64,000 nt of DNA, taken from the NCBI RefSeq assembly GCF_000421185.1, contig NZ_ATWJ01000011.1, positions 1 through 64,000 on the forward strand, written 5' to 3'. The DNA is from Ornithinimicrobium pekingense DSM 21552 (GTDB lineage Bacteria; Actinomycetota; Actinomycetes; Actinomycetales; Dermatophilaceae). Under the pieces are notes generated by a model. That model did no database searches, had not been told where the DNA came from, and saw only the letters and a program-made list of their open reading frames with translations. Positions 55,998 to 64,000 of the stretch are shown here, piece by piece. Numbering within the stretch: position 1 is the stretch's first letter; each line of letters opens with the position of its first letter. A program made the translations under genes and the position numbers.

Positions 55998-56543
55998 GTG
56001 ATCACCGCACGCTCCTCCCGCACGCGCCGCCGCGCGACGACCCTGACCGCCGCCGTCGTGGGCGCCCTGGCCCTGTCGGGCTGCCAGGTCACCAACCCGA
56101 CCACGACGATGCTGCGCTACGCCCCCGCCGACGGCGTCGAGCTGGACGGCGACGCGCTCGACGTGCGCGACCTCTTCCTCGTCAGCCAGGGTGGCGGCGC
56201 CCCGGCCGTCGTCTCCGGGTCGCTGGTCAACTCGGGCACGGAGCCGCTGACCGTCACCGTGAGCGTCGCCGGCGAGGAGCTCTCCCCGCAGGTCACGGTC
56301 GAGCCCGGCAGCTACGTGCGCCTGGACGGAGTGCAGCCCGACGGCACCGAGGGCGAGCGGATGGTCGTCCCGGCGCTGGACTCCCCCGCCGGGCAGAGCG
56401 TCGAGGTGCGCATCTCCGCCTCGGGCGAGGACACGCTGGCCACCAACGCCCCGGTCCTGCTTCCGCGAGGCCCCTACGAGCAGTTCGCCGACGACGCCGG
56501 CGGCACCGTCGAGCCCCGGGAGACCGAGGACACCGACCACTGA
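55998..56543 (+). CDS. lipoprotein, LpqE-like
   Basis: Lipoprotein of 181 residues. An Arg-rich N terminus, hydrophobic stretch and lipobox ALSGC lead to a mature immunoglobulin-like beta domain (LFLVSQGGGAPAVVSGSLVN, SGTEPLTVTVSVAGEEL, VEVRISASGED) and an acidic tail. In M. tuberculosis the lpqE gene is likewise divergent from carD, and size and fold agree; function remains uncertain. GTG at 55998 lies 8 bp after TAGGCT, a leaderless arrangement. A 15-bp hairpin terminator follows. Confidence 0.78.
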   Translation: MITARSSRTRRRATTLTAAVVGALALSGCQVTNPTTTMLRYAPADGVELDGDALDVRDLFLVSQGGGAPAVVSGSLVNSGTEPLTVTVSVAGEELSPQVTVEPGSYVRLDGVQPDGTEGERMVVPALDSPAGQSVEVRISASGEDTLATNAPVLLPRGPYEQFADDAGGTVEPRETEDTDH

Positions 56544-56566
56544 CGCCCCTCCCCCCGATCACGCAC

Positions 56567-56600
56567 AGAGCGCCGGTGCCCGTCCGGGCACCGGCGCTCT
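56567..56600 (+). terminator. terminator with 15-bp stem
   Basis: AGAGCGCCGGTGCCC (56567-56581) pairs perfectly with GGGCACCGGCGCTCT (56586-56600) around GTCC, followed by TTG. It also lies beyond the convergent phoU end, so it may act from both sides. Confidence 0.88.
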
Positions 56601-56637
56601 TGCGCGTGCGGGTCGCGGTGATCAGGTATGCAGCCGC

Positions 56638-57330
56638 TCAGGGCTCGGCGCGGTGCACGCGGCCGGCGTCCGAGAGCGGGACCTGCTCGTCGTGCCAGCT
56701 GCCGGTGACGAGGAAGACGACCCGGATCGCGACCGACACCGCGTGGTCGGCGTAGCGCTCGTAGTAGCGGCCCAGCAGCGTCATGTCGACGACCTCCTGA
56801 CGACCGCGCTCGGTGTCGTGGTCGAGCAGCAGGCGGAACACCTCCCGGTGCAGCCGGTCCATGCCGTCGTCACGGGACTGCAGCTCGGCGGCGCCGCTGG
56901 GGTCGTGGGCGGCGACGACCTCGCCGGCGCGCACGATCATCTCCTCGGCCAGCACCGACATCTCCTTGACGATCGGGCGCAGGTCGTCGGGGACCGCGAC
57001 CAGCGGGTAGCGCATGCGGGCCAGCTTGGCGACGTGGCGCGCGAGGTCGCCGCTGCGCTCCAGGTCGGCGCACATCCGCAGGGCCGTCACCAGCTGGCGC
57101 AGGTCGGTGGCCACCGGCTGCTGGCGGGCGAGCACGTCGATCGCCCGGTTCTCCAGGTCGCGCCGGACGGCGTCGATCTCCTCGTCGTCGGTGATGACCT
57201 GCTCGGCCAGCTCGAGGTCGGCCTCCAGCAGCGACCTCGTGGCGCGCTCGAGCGCCTCGGCCGCCATCCGGCTCATCCGCACCAGCTGGTCGGAGATGAA
57301 GTCCAGCTCCTCGTGGAAGAGACTGCGCAC
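56638..57330 (-). CDS. phoU: phosphate signalling regulator PhoU
   Basis: Helical-bundle protein of 230 residues with two PhoU repeats (about 1-110 and 115-215). The metal-binding E/D-x3-D signatures are visible in ITDDEEIDAVRRDLENRAID and GRYYERYADHAVSVA. Known role: links phosphate transporter status to the SenX3-type kinase; it lies divergently beside senX3-regX3, as expected. I chose the GTG at 57330 (AAAGGTGAG upstream), matching known PhoU starts; the ATG at 57357 would add nine residues. Confidence 0.93.
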   Translation of the reverse strand: MRSLFHEELDFISDQLVRMSRMAAEALERATRSLLEADLELAEQVITDDEEIDAVRRDLENRAIDVLARQQPVATDLRQLVTALRMCADLERSGDLARHVAKLARMRYPLVAVPDDLRPIVKEMSVLAEEMIVRAGEVVAAHDPSGAAELQSRDDGMDRLHREVFRLLLDHDTERGRQEVVDMTLLGRYYERYADHAVSVAIRVVFLVTGSWHDEQVPLSDAGRVHRAEP

Positions 57331-57557
57331 GTGCTCACCTTTCGTTCGTTCGCTCACGCCGGTCGGTCCTGACCCGGTCCCCCGGTCCGCGCAGAGCCTC
57401 GCACCGTCGGGTGAACAGCCTACGACCCCCCGGTGAACCCCGGACGCCCCGGCGGTGGCGGCCCGTGGACGCCGGCGGCAGCGACCTTGCGCCCGGGTGA
57501 GGGCGGCGGTGTGGCCCGGTTCCCGGCCCGTGCCGGTGCGCCTTCTAGTCTTGCCCC
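57331..57557. promoter_or_regulatory. phoU/senX3 divergent control region
   Basis: About 225 bp between divergent phoU and senX3. TAGTCT (57546-57551) is a good -10 for senX3, 6 bp before its GTG. I saw no clear direct-repeat PHO box by eye. Confidence 0.45.
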
Positions 57558-58826
57558 GTGGACCCCGTCACCGCAGCCCTGCTCGGCGCCCTCGTGGGTG
57601 CGGCGCTGACGGCCGTCGTCCTCGGCCTGCGCGACGGCCCCGCGCGGCGTGGGCCGTCCTCGCCCGGCGCACCCCATACCCCGGCGGAGGACGAGGTCCC
57701 CGGTGGCGTCGGCGAGGTGCTGGCGGTGCTGCGGGCCGGGGGGATCGTGGTCGACAACGCCATGCGGGTGCGCCTGGCCAGCACCTCGGTCGTGCCCTTC
57801 GGCCTGGTGCGCGGCGAGGACCTGGTGCGTCCGGAGCTGCGTGACCTGGCCGAGGCGGTCCAGCGGGACGGGATGATCCGGGAGCGGGAGTTCGACATCG
57901 CCCGGGGCCCGCTCGGCGAGGGCCGCATCGTGCTGGGCGCCCGCGTGGCCCCGATCGGCTCCGGCCTCGTGCTCATCCTGGTCGACGACCGCACCCAGGC
58001 CCGCCGCGTGGAGGAGGTCCGCCGCGACTTCGTCGTCAACGTCAGCCACGAGCTGAAGACCCCGGTGGGCGGCCTGGCGCTGCTCGCCGAGGCCGTGCAG
58101 GACGCCGCGGACGACCCCGCGGCGATCGCCCGCTTCGCCGGCCGGATGAAGACCGAGACCGAGCGCCTCACCCGGCTGGTCAGCGAGATCGTCGACCTGT
58201 CCCGGCTGCAGACCAGCGACCTGCTCGCCGACATGGTCGTCGTCGACGTCGCCGCCTGCGCCGAGCAGGCCGTCGACCACACCCACCTGCTGGCCGGGCA
58301 CCGCGACGTGCTCGCGCTGACCACGCAGGACCCCCGGCTGCTGCGGGTCTACGGCGACCACGAGCTGATCACCACGGCGATCCGCAACCTGGTGAGCAAC
58401 GCGATCTCCTACTCCGAGGACAGCACGCGTGTCAGCGTGGTCACCCGGCGGGTCGGCAACCTGGTCGAGGTGGCCGTGACCGACCAGGGGCGCGGCATCT
58501 CCCTCAGCGACCAGGAGCGCATCTTCGAGCGCTTCTACCGCGTCGACGCCGCGCGGTCGCGCAGCACGGGCGGCACCGGTCTGGGGCTGTCCATCGTCAA
58601 GCACATCTGCGACAACCACGGCGGCGAGGTGACGGTCTGGAGCCAGGAGGGCGAGGGCTCGACCTTCACCATGCGGCTGCCGGCGGCGCTCGACGACCTG
58701 CCGGTGGGCGCCCTCGCCCCGCACCGGCCCGGACAACCCTCCCGGGTCGCCGACCCGGCCCACGGCGACGCCATACCATCGGAGGCGTCCACCCCCTCAC
58801 GCCCAGGGAAAGGCGAGCACAGATGA
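57558..58826 (+). CDS. senX3: sensor histidine kinase SenX3
   Basis: Membrane histidine kinase of 422 residues with a single N-terminal span (VTAALLGALVGAALTAVVLG), a PAS-like domain (about 50-145), the dimerisation helix with His164 in NVSHELKTPVGG, and an ATPase domain with N box (LVSNAISYS), G1 (VTDQGRGIS), F box (FERFYRVD) and G2 (GGTGLGLSIV). Known role: phosphate-starvation signalling to RegX3 together with PhoU. GTG start with a leaderless -10. Overlaps regX3 by 4 bp. Confidence 0.95.
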   Translation: MDPVTAALLGALVGAALTAVVLGLRDGPARRGPSSPGAPHTPAEDEVPGGVGEVLAVLRAGGIVVDNAMRVRLASTSVVPFGLVRGEDLVRPELRDLAEAVQRDGMIREREFDIARGPLGEGRIVLGARVAPIGSGLVLILVDDRTQARRVEEVRRDFVVNVSHELKTPVGGLALLAEAVQDAADDPAAIARFAGRMKTETERLTRLVSEIVDLSRLQTSDLLADMVVVDVAACAEQAVDHTHLLAGHRDVLALTTQDPRLLRVYGDHELITTAIRNLVSNAISYSEDSTRVSVVTRRVGNLVEVAVTDQGRGISLSDQERIFERFYRVDAARSRSTGGTGLGLSIVKHICDNHGGEVTVWSQEGEGSTFTMRLPAALDDLPVGALAPHRPGQPSRVADPAHGDAIPSEASTPSRPGKGEHR

Positions 58827-59506
58827 CGCGGATCCTCGTTGTCGAGGACGAGGAGTCCTTCTCCGACCCCCTCTCCTACCTGCTCGAGCGGGAGGGGTAT
58901 GACGTGGCCGTCGCCGCGACGGGCCCGGACGCGCTGACGGAGTTCGACCGCAACGGTGCCGACCTGGTGCTGCTGGACCTGATGCTCCCGGGCCTGCCGG
59001 GCGTCGACGTGCTGCGCACGCTGCGCCAGCGCTCCAGCGTCCCGGTGATCATGCTGACCGCCAAGGACTCCGAGATCGACAAGGTCGTGGGGCTGGAGGT
59101 CGGGGCCGACGACTACGTCACCAAGCCCTACTCCGGGCGTGAGCTGCTGGCCCGCATCAAGGCCGTGCTGCGCCGCCTGTCCGAGCCCGAGGAGCTGGTG
59201 CCCTCGACGGTGGAGTCCGGCCCCGTGCGGATGGACGTCGAGCGGCACATCGTCCAGGTCGGCGGCGAGACGGTGTCGATGCCGCTCAAGGAGTTCGAGC
59301 TGCTGGAGATGCTGCTGCGCAACGCCGGGCGGGTGCTGACCCGCGGTCAGCTCATCGACCGCGTCTGGGGCAGCGACTACGTCGGCGACACCAAGACCCT
59401 CGACGTGCACATCAAGCGCCTGCGCGCCAAGGTCGAGCCCGACCCGGCCAAGCCGGTGCACATCGTCACCGTGCGCGGGCTGGGGTACAAGTTCGACGCG
59501 GAGTGA
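58823..59506 (+). CDS. regX3: response regulator RegX3
   Basis: OmpR/PhoB-type response regulator of 227 residues. Receiver domain with phospho-acceptor Asp52 in LVLLDLMLPG, acidic pocket VVEDEES, and Lys in VTKPYSGREL. The C-terminal winged helix contains VLTRGQLIDRVWGSDYVGDT and RLRAKVE. Its ATG overlaps the senX3 stop. It regulates phosphate-responsive genes. All functional residues are intact. Confidence 0.96.
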   Translation: MTRILVVEDEESFSDPLSYLLEREGYDVAVAATGPDALTEFDRNGADLVLLDLMLPGLPGVDVLRTLRQRSSVPVIMLTAKDSEIDKVVGLEVGADDYVTKPYSGRELLARIKAVLRRLSEPEELVPSTVESGPVRMDVERHIVQVGGETVSMPLKEFELLEMLLRNAGRVLTRGQLIDRVWGSDYVGDTKTLDVHIKRLRAKVEPDPAKPVHIVTVRGLGYKFDAE

Positions 59507-59684
59507 CCCGGGCGAGCGGGGTCGCAGCAAGCCCGTGGGAGCTCCGCGCGGAGCTAGGAGCGCGGAAAGCGTTTTCGTGCCGAGGAAGCTTCCCCGGCAC
59601 GAGGAGGGGTGTGCCGGCACAAGGCGGTTTCCCCCGCACGGGGAGGTGCCACGCGCACAACCGGGGGCGAACCCCCGGGGCTGC

Positions 59685-60440
59685 CTACCTCCTGCCCTGG
59701 TTGGCGACCTGCTCGATCGCGGCGGCGGCGGCCTCGGGGTCGAGGTAGCGGCCACCGCGGGTGACCGGCTGCAGGCCGGCGTCGAGCTCGTAGAGCAGCG
59801 GGATGCCGGTGGGGATGTTGAGGCCGACGATGTCGTCGTCGGAGACACCGTCGAGGTGCTTGACCAGCGCGCGCAGGCTGTTGCCGTGCGCCGCGACCAG
59901 GACGGTGCGGCCCTCGCGCAGGTCCGGCACCACGTCGGAGTCCCAGTAGGGCAGCATCCGGGCGATGACGTCCTTGAGGCACTCGGTGCGCGGCATCTCC
60001 TCCCCGAGGCCGGCGTAGCGGGGGTCCCCGGCCTGGGAGAACTCGTTGTCGTCCTCGATCACCGGCGGCGGGGTGTCGAAGCTGCGGCGCCACAGCATGA
60101 ACTGCTCCTCGCCGTACTTCTCGCGCGTGGCGGCCTTGTCCAGGCCCTGCAGCGCCCCGTAGTGCCGCTCGTTGAGGCGCCACGACCGCCGCACCGGGAT
60201 CCAGTGCCGGTCGGCGACGTCGAGGGCGGAGTTGGCGGTGGTGATCGCCCGGCGCAGCAGCGAGGTGTGCACGACGTCGGGCAGCAGCTGCTCGGCTGCC
60301 ATCAGCTCGCCGGCGCGCACGGCCTCCGCGCGGCCGCGCTCGGTCAGGTCGACGTCGACCCAGCCGGTGAACAGGTTCTTGGCGTTCCAGTCGCTCTCGC
60401 CGTGGCGGAGCAGGATCAGGGTGTGCGCGGCATCCGTCAT
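59685..60440 (-). CDS. gpmA: 2,3-bisphosphoglycerate-dependent phosphoglycerate mutase
   Basis: Glycolytic enzyme of 251 residues interconverting 3- and 2-phosphoglycerate. Phospho-histidine His13 in [31 protein letters not shown] and the second His in [15 protein letters not shown] complete the dPGM site. TAGGGT 7 bp before the ATG at 60440 suggests a leaderless mRNA; the ATG nine bases upstream is less likely. Its neighbours senX3-regX3 and ybjN-mshA reproduce the conserved actinobacterial order. Confidence 0.95.
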   Translation of the reverse strand: MTDAAHTLILLRHGESDWNAKNLFTGWVDVDLTERGRAEAVRAGELMAAEQLLPDVVHTSLLRRAITTANSALDVADRHWIPVRRSWRLNERHYGALQGLDKAATREKYGEEQFMLWRRSFDTPPPVIEDDNEFSQAGDPRYAGLGEEMPRTECLKDVIARMLPYWDSDVVPDLREGRTVLVAAHGNSLRALVKHLDGVSDDDIVGLNIPTGIPLLYELDAGLQPVTRGGRYLDPEAAAAAIEQVANQGRR

Positions 60441-60450
60441 GGCGCCCACC

Positions 60451-60999
60451 CTACTGGGGGCCGGGGGCGCTCTCCCGCGGGCCGGGTATGCCGTCGCCGG
60501 CGGCGTCGAGGGCCTCGAGCTCGGCGCGGAACGCCTCGAGGTTGCGGGTGGGCTCCCCGCGGGCCCTGCGCCAGGCCCACTCGCGCCGGATCGAGGTCCA
60601 GAACCCCAGCCGCAGCAGCTCGTCGAAGGGCTCGTCGCAGGCCGTCAGCACCGCACCCATCAGCTCGTCGACCGCCTGGTCGTCCAGCCCGGCGAGCAGC
60701 ACCCGGCCGGTGACGAAGACGTCCCCGGTGCTGTCGACGGCGTAGGCGAGCCCGGGCATGCGCAGGCCGCGGCGCAGCAGGTAGCGGTAGACCTGCTCGT
60801 GGTTCTCGTCCGGGTTGCGCACCACGAAGGCGCGCACCTCCAGCGCACGGTCCCCGACGACCAGCGAGGCGACGGTGCGCAGCTTGCGCTCACCGGGCAG
60901 GGTCACCACGAGCTCGCGGGCGTGGGCCCCGTCCTCGACCTCCAGCCCCAGGGCGAGGAGCTGGTCGCGCAGCCGCCCCAGCGCGTCGGGGCCGCTCAC
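60451..60999 (-). CDS. YbjN domain protein
   Basis: Protein of 182 residues with a YbjN-type alpha/beta domain ([60 protein letters not shown]) and a basic/acidic C-terminal tail (about 140-182). It resembles type III secretion chaperone folds; the function in actinobacteria is unknown. Its start overlaps mshA by 4 bp, and this mshA-ybjN-gpm linkage is conserved (Rv0486-Rv0487-Rv0489 in M. tuberculosis). Confidence 0.88.
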   Translation of the reverse strand: MSGPDALGRLRDQLLALGLEVEDGAHARELVVTLPGERKLRTVASLVVGDRALEVRAFVVRNPDENHEQVYRYLLRRGLRMPGLAYAVDSTGDVFVTGRVLLAGLDDQAVDELMGAVLTACDEPFDELLRLGFWTSIRREWAWRRARGEPTRNLEAFRAELEALDAAGDGIPGPRESAPGPQ

Positions 61000-62378
61000 G
61001 CGCTCTCCCTCGCGGGCAGGTCGCCCGCCCGCGGCAGCCCACCTTGCGGCAGCCCACCCGGCACCGGCTGCGCGCCCTCCAGGGCCGCGAGCGCCTCACG
61101 GCGGGCGGCCACCGCCTCGGCGTAGACCGCCACGAGCTCGTCGACCGTGTGCTCCCAGGAGAACTGCTCGGCGTGCTCCACGGCGCGCGCGCTCCATACC
61201 TCCCGGTCGCGAGGGTCGGCGAGCGCCTCGAGCGTGGAGCCGAGGGCGTCGGCCCAGTCGCGGGGCTCGTGGCCGTCCACGAGCACCCCGGCCTGCCCCA
61301 CCGCGACCGGCAGGCCGCCGACGCGCGCGGCGACGACCGGGGTGCCGCTGGCCAGCGCCTCGACGGCGACCAGGCCGAAGGACTCGTTGTAGGAGGGCAC
61401 GGCGACGAGGTCGGCGGCGCGGTACCAGTCGGCCAGCTCCTCGCGGGAGACCGGCGGGCCGTAGCGGACCACGCCCTCCAGGCCCTCCTGCTCGACGACC
61501 CGCCGCAGCGCCTGGGGACGGGACAGGCCGGAGCCGGACAGCCCGCCGAGGATGACCACCTGCAGCCGGTCCCGCAGCGCGGGGTCACGGCGCACCAGCT
61601 CCCCCGCCGCGCGCACGAGCACGTCGGGGGCCTTGAGCGGCTGGATACGGCCGACGAAGAGCAGCACGACCGCGTCAGGGTCCACCTCCACCCGGGCGCG
61701 GGCCTGCGCGCGCGGGCCGGGCCGGAAGGTCTCCAGGGCGACACCGGGCTGCACGACGTGCACGGTCGCGGGGTCGGCACCGTAGAGGTCGACCAGCTGG
61801 CGCGCCTCGTCGCGGGTGTTGGCCACCAGCGCGTCCGCCGCGGCGACCACCTGCTCCTCGCCGATCTCGCGGCCGCGGGGCTCGGGGTCGTCCCCCGCGG
61901 CGAGCGCGCGGTTCTTGACCTTGGCCATGGTGTGCATGGTCTGCACGAGCGGGACGTCGAACCGGTCGGAGGCGAGCCAGCCGACCTGCCCGGAGAGCCA
62001 GTAGTGGGCGTGGATGAGGTCGAAGTGCCCCTCGGGGCGGCCCGCCAGGTGCGAGGAGAAGTCGGCGGCGAAGGCGCACAGCTGGCCGGGCAGGTCGTGC
62101 TTGCCCAGGCCCTCCAGCGGACCGGCGGTGACGTGGTGGACCGTGACCCCGGGCGCCAGGCGCACCGAGTCGCCCTGCGAGCCCGAGGTGGCTCTCGTGA
62201 AGATGTCGACGAGCACGCCCCGCCGCGCGAGCCGGGTGGCGGTCTCGACGACGTAGACGTTCAGGCCCCCGGCGTCGCCGGTGCCCGGCCGCTCCAGGGG
62301 CGAGGTGTGCACCGACACCATGGCCACGTGGCGCAGGCCGCCGTCGGGCCGGCCGCCGCCGTTCCTGCTCGTCGTCAC
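60996..62378 (-). CDS. mshA: D-inositol-3-phosphate glycosyltransferase MshA
   Basis: GT4 enzyme of 460 residues catalysing the first step of mycothiol synthesis: UDP-GlcNAc plus inositol-3-phosphate. N-terminal Rossmann domain HVAMVSVHTSPLERPGTGDA with GGLNVYV, AHYWLSGQVGWLAS and QTMHTMAKVKN. C-terminal domain VLLFVGRIQPLKAPDVLVRA, and the nucleotide site SYNESFGLVAVEALASGTPV with the conserved E-x7-E. The GTG at 62378 is 6 bp after CAGACT, possibly leaderless. Overlaps ybjN. Supports assignment of the mycothiol-dependent dehydrogenase at 50431. Confidence 0.95.
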   Translation of the reverse strand: MTTSRNGGGRPDGGLRHVAMVSVHTSPLERPGTGDAGGLNVYVVETATRLARRGVLVDIFTRATSGSQGDSVRLAPGVTVHHVTAGPLEGLGKHDLPGQLCAFAADFSSHLAGRPEGHFDLIHAHYWLSGQVGWLASDRFDVPLVQTMHTMAKVKNRALAAGDDPEPRGREIGEEQVVAAADALVANTRDEARQLVDLYGADPATVHVVQPGVALETFRPGPRAQARARVEVDPDAVVLLFVGRIQPLKAPDVLVRAAGELVRRDPALRDRLQVVILGGLSGSGLSRPQALRRVVEQEGLEGVVRYGPPVSREELADWYRAADLVAVPSYNESFGLVAVEALASGTPVVAARVGGLPVAVGQAGVLVDGHEPRDWADALGSTLEALADPRDREVWSARAVEHAEQFSWEHTVDELVAVYAEAVAARREALAALEGAQPVPGGLPQGGLPRAGDLPARESA

Positions 62379-62441
62379 CGTTCCAGTCTGGCACGCGTGC
62401 TGCGGGCCGGCCGCCGCACCGGGCCCCCCTACCCTGGTCGG

Positions 62442-63278
62442 GTGACTCCTCGACCCGGGCGCGCGCACGGCCGTCCGGTCGGCACGATCACGCGTGGCAC
62501 CACCAACCCCAACCGGCTGCGCCGGGTCGACCGGTGGATGGCGTGGGCGCTGCGCGACGTGCTGCGCGCCCCGTCGGAGCCGCCGGTCGTGGTCGACCTC
62601 GGCTACGGCGCGTCGCCCGTCACCGTGCTCGAGCTCGCGGGCCGCCTGCGCGCGGTCCGGCCGGACGTGCGGCTGGTCGGGGTGGAGATCGACCCCGAGC
62701 GCGTCGCCCGGGGGCGGGCCGTGGCCGACCCGCCGCGCGTCGACTTCGTCCTGGGCGGCTTCGAGGTGCCGGTGCCGCCGGGCGCGGGAGCGGCGCCGCA
62801 CGTGGTGCGGGCCTTCAACGTGCTGCGCCAGTATGCCGAGGAGGAGGTCACGGGCGCCTGGGCGCAGGTGGTCGACCGGCTGGTGCCCGGCGGGGTGCTC
62901 GTCGAGGGCACCTGCGACGAGGTGGGCCGGCTGGCGGCGTGGGTCGACGTGCGGCGCGACGCCGCCGGGCGCCCCGAGCCGCGCACCCTGACGCTGGCGT
63001 GGCGCCTCGCGGGCCTGGAGCGGCCGTCGGTGGTGGCCGAGCGCCTGCCCAAGGCCCTCATCCACCGCAACGTCCCCGGCGAGGGGGTGCACGCACTCCT
63101 GGCCGAGCTCGACTCGGCCTGGGCGCGGCACGCCCCGCTGGCGGGGTACGGCGCACGCCAGCGCCTGGTGGCGTGCGCCGAGGACCTGCGGGCCCGGGGC
63201 TGGCCGGTGCACCACGGCCCGGGCCGGTGGCGGCTGGGCGAGCTCACCGTCGGCTGGGCGGCGGTCGCCCCGCGCTGA
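62442..63278 (+). CDS. class I SAM-dependent methyltransferase-like protein
   Basis: Protein of 278 residues with a Rossmann methyltransferase core: VVVDLGYGASPVTVLELAGR (motif I, with Y in place of the second Gly of G-x-G-x-G), DVRLVGVEIDPERVARGR (post I), VRAFNVLRQYAEEEVTGAWA (motif IV region). A C-terminal domain around PRTLTLAWRLAGLERPSVVA is unassigned. Substrate unknown. GTG at 62442 lies 6 bp after TACCCT, leaderless style. Divergent from mshA by 63 bp. Confidence 0.8.
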   Translation: MTPRPGRAHGRPVGTITRGTTNPNRLRRVDRWMAWALRDVLRAPSEPPVVVDLGYGASPVTVLELAGRLRAVRPDVRLVGVEIDPERVARGRAVADPPRVDFVLGGFEVPVPPGAGAAPHVVRAFNVLRQYAEEEVTGAWAQVVDRLVPGGVLVEGTCDEVGRLAAWVDVRRDAAGRPEPRTLTLAWRLAGLERPSVVAERLPKALIHRNVPGEGVHALLAELDSAWARHAPLAGYGARQRLVACAEDLRARGWPVHHGPGRWRLGELTVGWAAVAPR

Positions 63279-63302
63279 GGTGCGTGGTGGCCCCGGGCGC
63301 GG

Positions 63303-63776
63303 TCAGGCGTCGCCGGGAGTGTCCTCGTCGCCCTCGACGCAGCGCGCGTAGTCGTCCTGCAGCCGGATGATGTCGGCCTCGTCGAAGCGCCCGAAGGCCA
63401 GCTCGAGGACACGGGTCGGCTCCGACGTGGAGTTGCCCAGACGGTGGACCGCACCGGGCGGCACCCACACCATGTCACCGGGACGGGCGCTCCAGGCTCG
63501 GTCGTCGACCTGCACGTCCGCCACGCCGTCGAGCACCTGCCACATCTCGGCACGGTGGCCGTGGGTCTGCAGCGAGAGCCGGCAGCCGGGCTCGATCGTG
63601 ATCGTCTTGACCGTCACCGGCTCGTTGGTCGAGAACTGCTGGAAGCGGCCCCACGGACGCTCCACGACGAAGACGTCCTCGGTGCGGTCGCGCTCGGGCC
63701 GCTCCGCCACCGCGGGCTCCTGCGGAGAGGGGTCCCGCCGCGTCCCCACGCGCGGGTCCTGGATGGACTGCGTCAT
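63303..63776 (-). CDS. cupin-domain protein, phosphomannose isomerase-like
   Basis: Single-domain cupin of 157 residues related to the C-terminal part of mannose-6-phosphate isomerase/GDP-mannose pyrophosphorylase. It reads VERPWGRFQQFSTNEPVTVK, LSLQTHGHRAEMWQVLDGVA (metal ligands H-x-H, Glu) and PGDMVWVPPGAVHRLGNSTS (second His). ATG at 63776; the first 35 residues are disordered-looking. A sugar-binding or isomerase role is likely but not provable from one cupin alone. Confidence 0.82.
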   Translation of the reverse strand: MTQSIQDPRVGTRRDPSPQEPAVAERPERDRTEDVFVVERPWGRFQQFSTNEPVTVKTITIEPGCRLSLQTHGHRAEMWQVLDGVADVQVDDRAWSARPGDMVWVPPGAVHRLGNSTSEPTRVLELAFGRFDEADIIRLQDDYARCVEGDEDTPGDA

Positions 63777-63826
63777 TGCTTCCTCCTCGCCGGTGCGCCC
63801 TGCACGCCCCGGCCGTCGACGACCTC

Positions 63827-64000
63827 TCACCGCTCGGAGAGGAAGGCACCCACGATCTCACGGGTCTGCTGACGGTGCTCCCACATGATGCCACCCGGGG
63901 GCGCGACGTGCACCGATCCGGCCGGCAGCGCCTCGGCCAGCTCGCAGGCGACGGACGCGGGATGCGTGTCGTCCTCCTCCTGCCCCAGCACCAGGACCGG
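63827..64000 (-). CDS. partial alpha/beta hydrolase, C-terminal end
   Basis: The last 57 residues of a protein whose start lies beyond the window. The text PVLVLGQEEDDTHPASVACE and LAEALPAGSVHV, then PGGIMWEHRQQTREIVGAFL, is typical of the end of an alpha/beta-hydrolase fold: the Asp-bearing strand and a late His helix. The family assignment is tentative because the nucleophile region is missing. Confidence 0.6.
   Translation of the reverse strand, partial: PVLVLGQEEDDTHPASVACELAEALPAGSVHVAPPGGIMWEHRQQTREIVGAFLSER

Overview
The window looks like chromosomal DNA of a high-GC actinobacterium. It carries mycothiol biosynthesis (MshA), mycothiol-dependent formaldehyde dehydrogenase, CarD, an LpqE-like lipoprotein, SenX3-RegX3 and an Rpf-type cell-wall enzyme. 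The gene order mshA-ybjN-gpm / senX3-regX3 and ispF-ispD-carD / lpqE-like matches the Actinomycetota arrangement. The overall content fits Micrococcales, possibly the Intrasporangiaceae/Ornithinimicrobium group; that assignment is inference. There is no 16S rRNA gene in the window.

Positions 1-11,400 are accessory DNA with mixed composition. They hold two GNAT acetyltransferases, several small unrecognised genes with short repeats at their boundaries, and a Tn554-like three-gene recombinase module (integrase, XRE protein, Zn-ribbon recombinase-like protein) carrying a CmtR-CadD cadmium/lead resistance pair. After these come a zinc-finger protein, a Phd/RelE toxin-antitoxin pair, a protein that looks like a conjugative-element gene, and the frameshifted tail of an IS110 transposase.

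Positions 11,580-16,323 hold a class Ib ribonucleotide reductase operon (nrdHIEF plus a thioesterase) behind a recognisable promoter and a cobalamin riboswitch. Positions 16,400-18,360 are a scar zone: a broken ISL3 transposase, a phage-type integrase, and a tRNA-Thr(TGT) whose 3' end faces that integrase.

From 18,400 to the end the DNA looks native. In order: an Rpf-like cell-wall enzyme, a Ser/Thr kinase, otsA-otsB (trehalose), two carbohydrate ABC importers without their own ATPase, a LacI regulator, and one divergent MsiK/UgpC-type ATPase that could energise both. Next come a nuclease-like AbiEi protein, a DUF4032 protein, a short lipoprotein with a cation-efflux protein, an S9 peptidase, cysS-rlmB, a second nuclease-like AbiEi protein, YidC with a DUF6412-like protein, a GPP34 protein, a GH31 glycosidase, a broken nucleotide cyclase, an MBL hydrolase with mycothiol-dependent formaldehyde dehydrogenase, an acyl-CoA ligase, ispF, an IspD-kinase fusion, carD, an lpqE-like lipoprotein, phoU, senX3-regX3, gpm, ybjN, mshA, a methyltransferase, a cupin and a partial hydrolase.

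Two signals are not explained by genes. (1) Nearly every TAT/ATA trinucleotide in the native region lies inside GTATG/CATAC, in any reading frame and between genes, while the left island lacks this bias. (2) Five intergenic arrays of the same 32-bp unit (3-5 copies each, exact 32-bp spacing) lie between 34 and 50 kb; two of them bracket a nuclease-like gene in opposite orientations.
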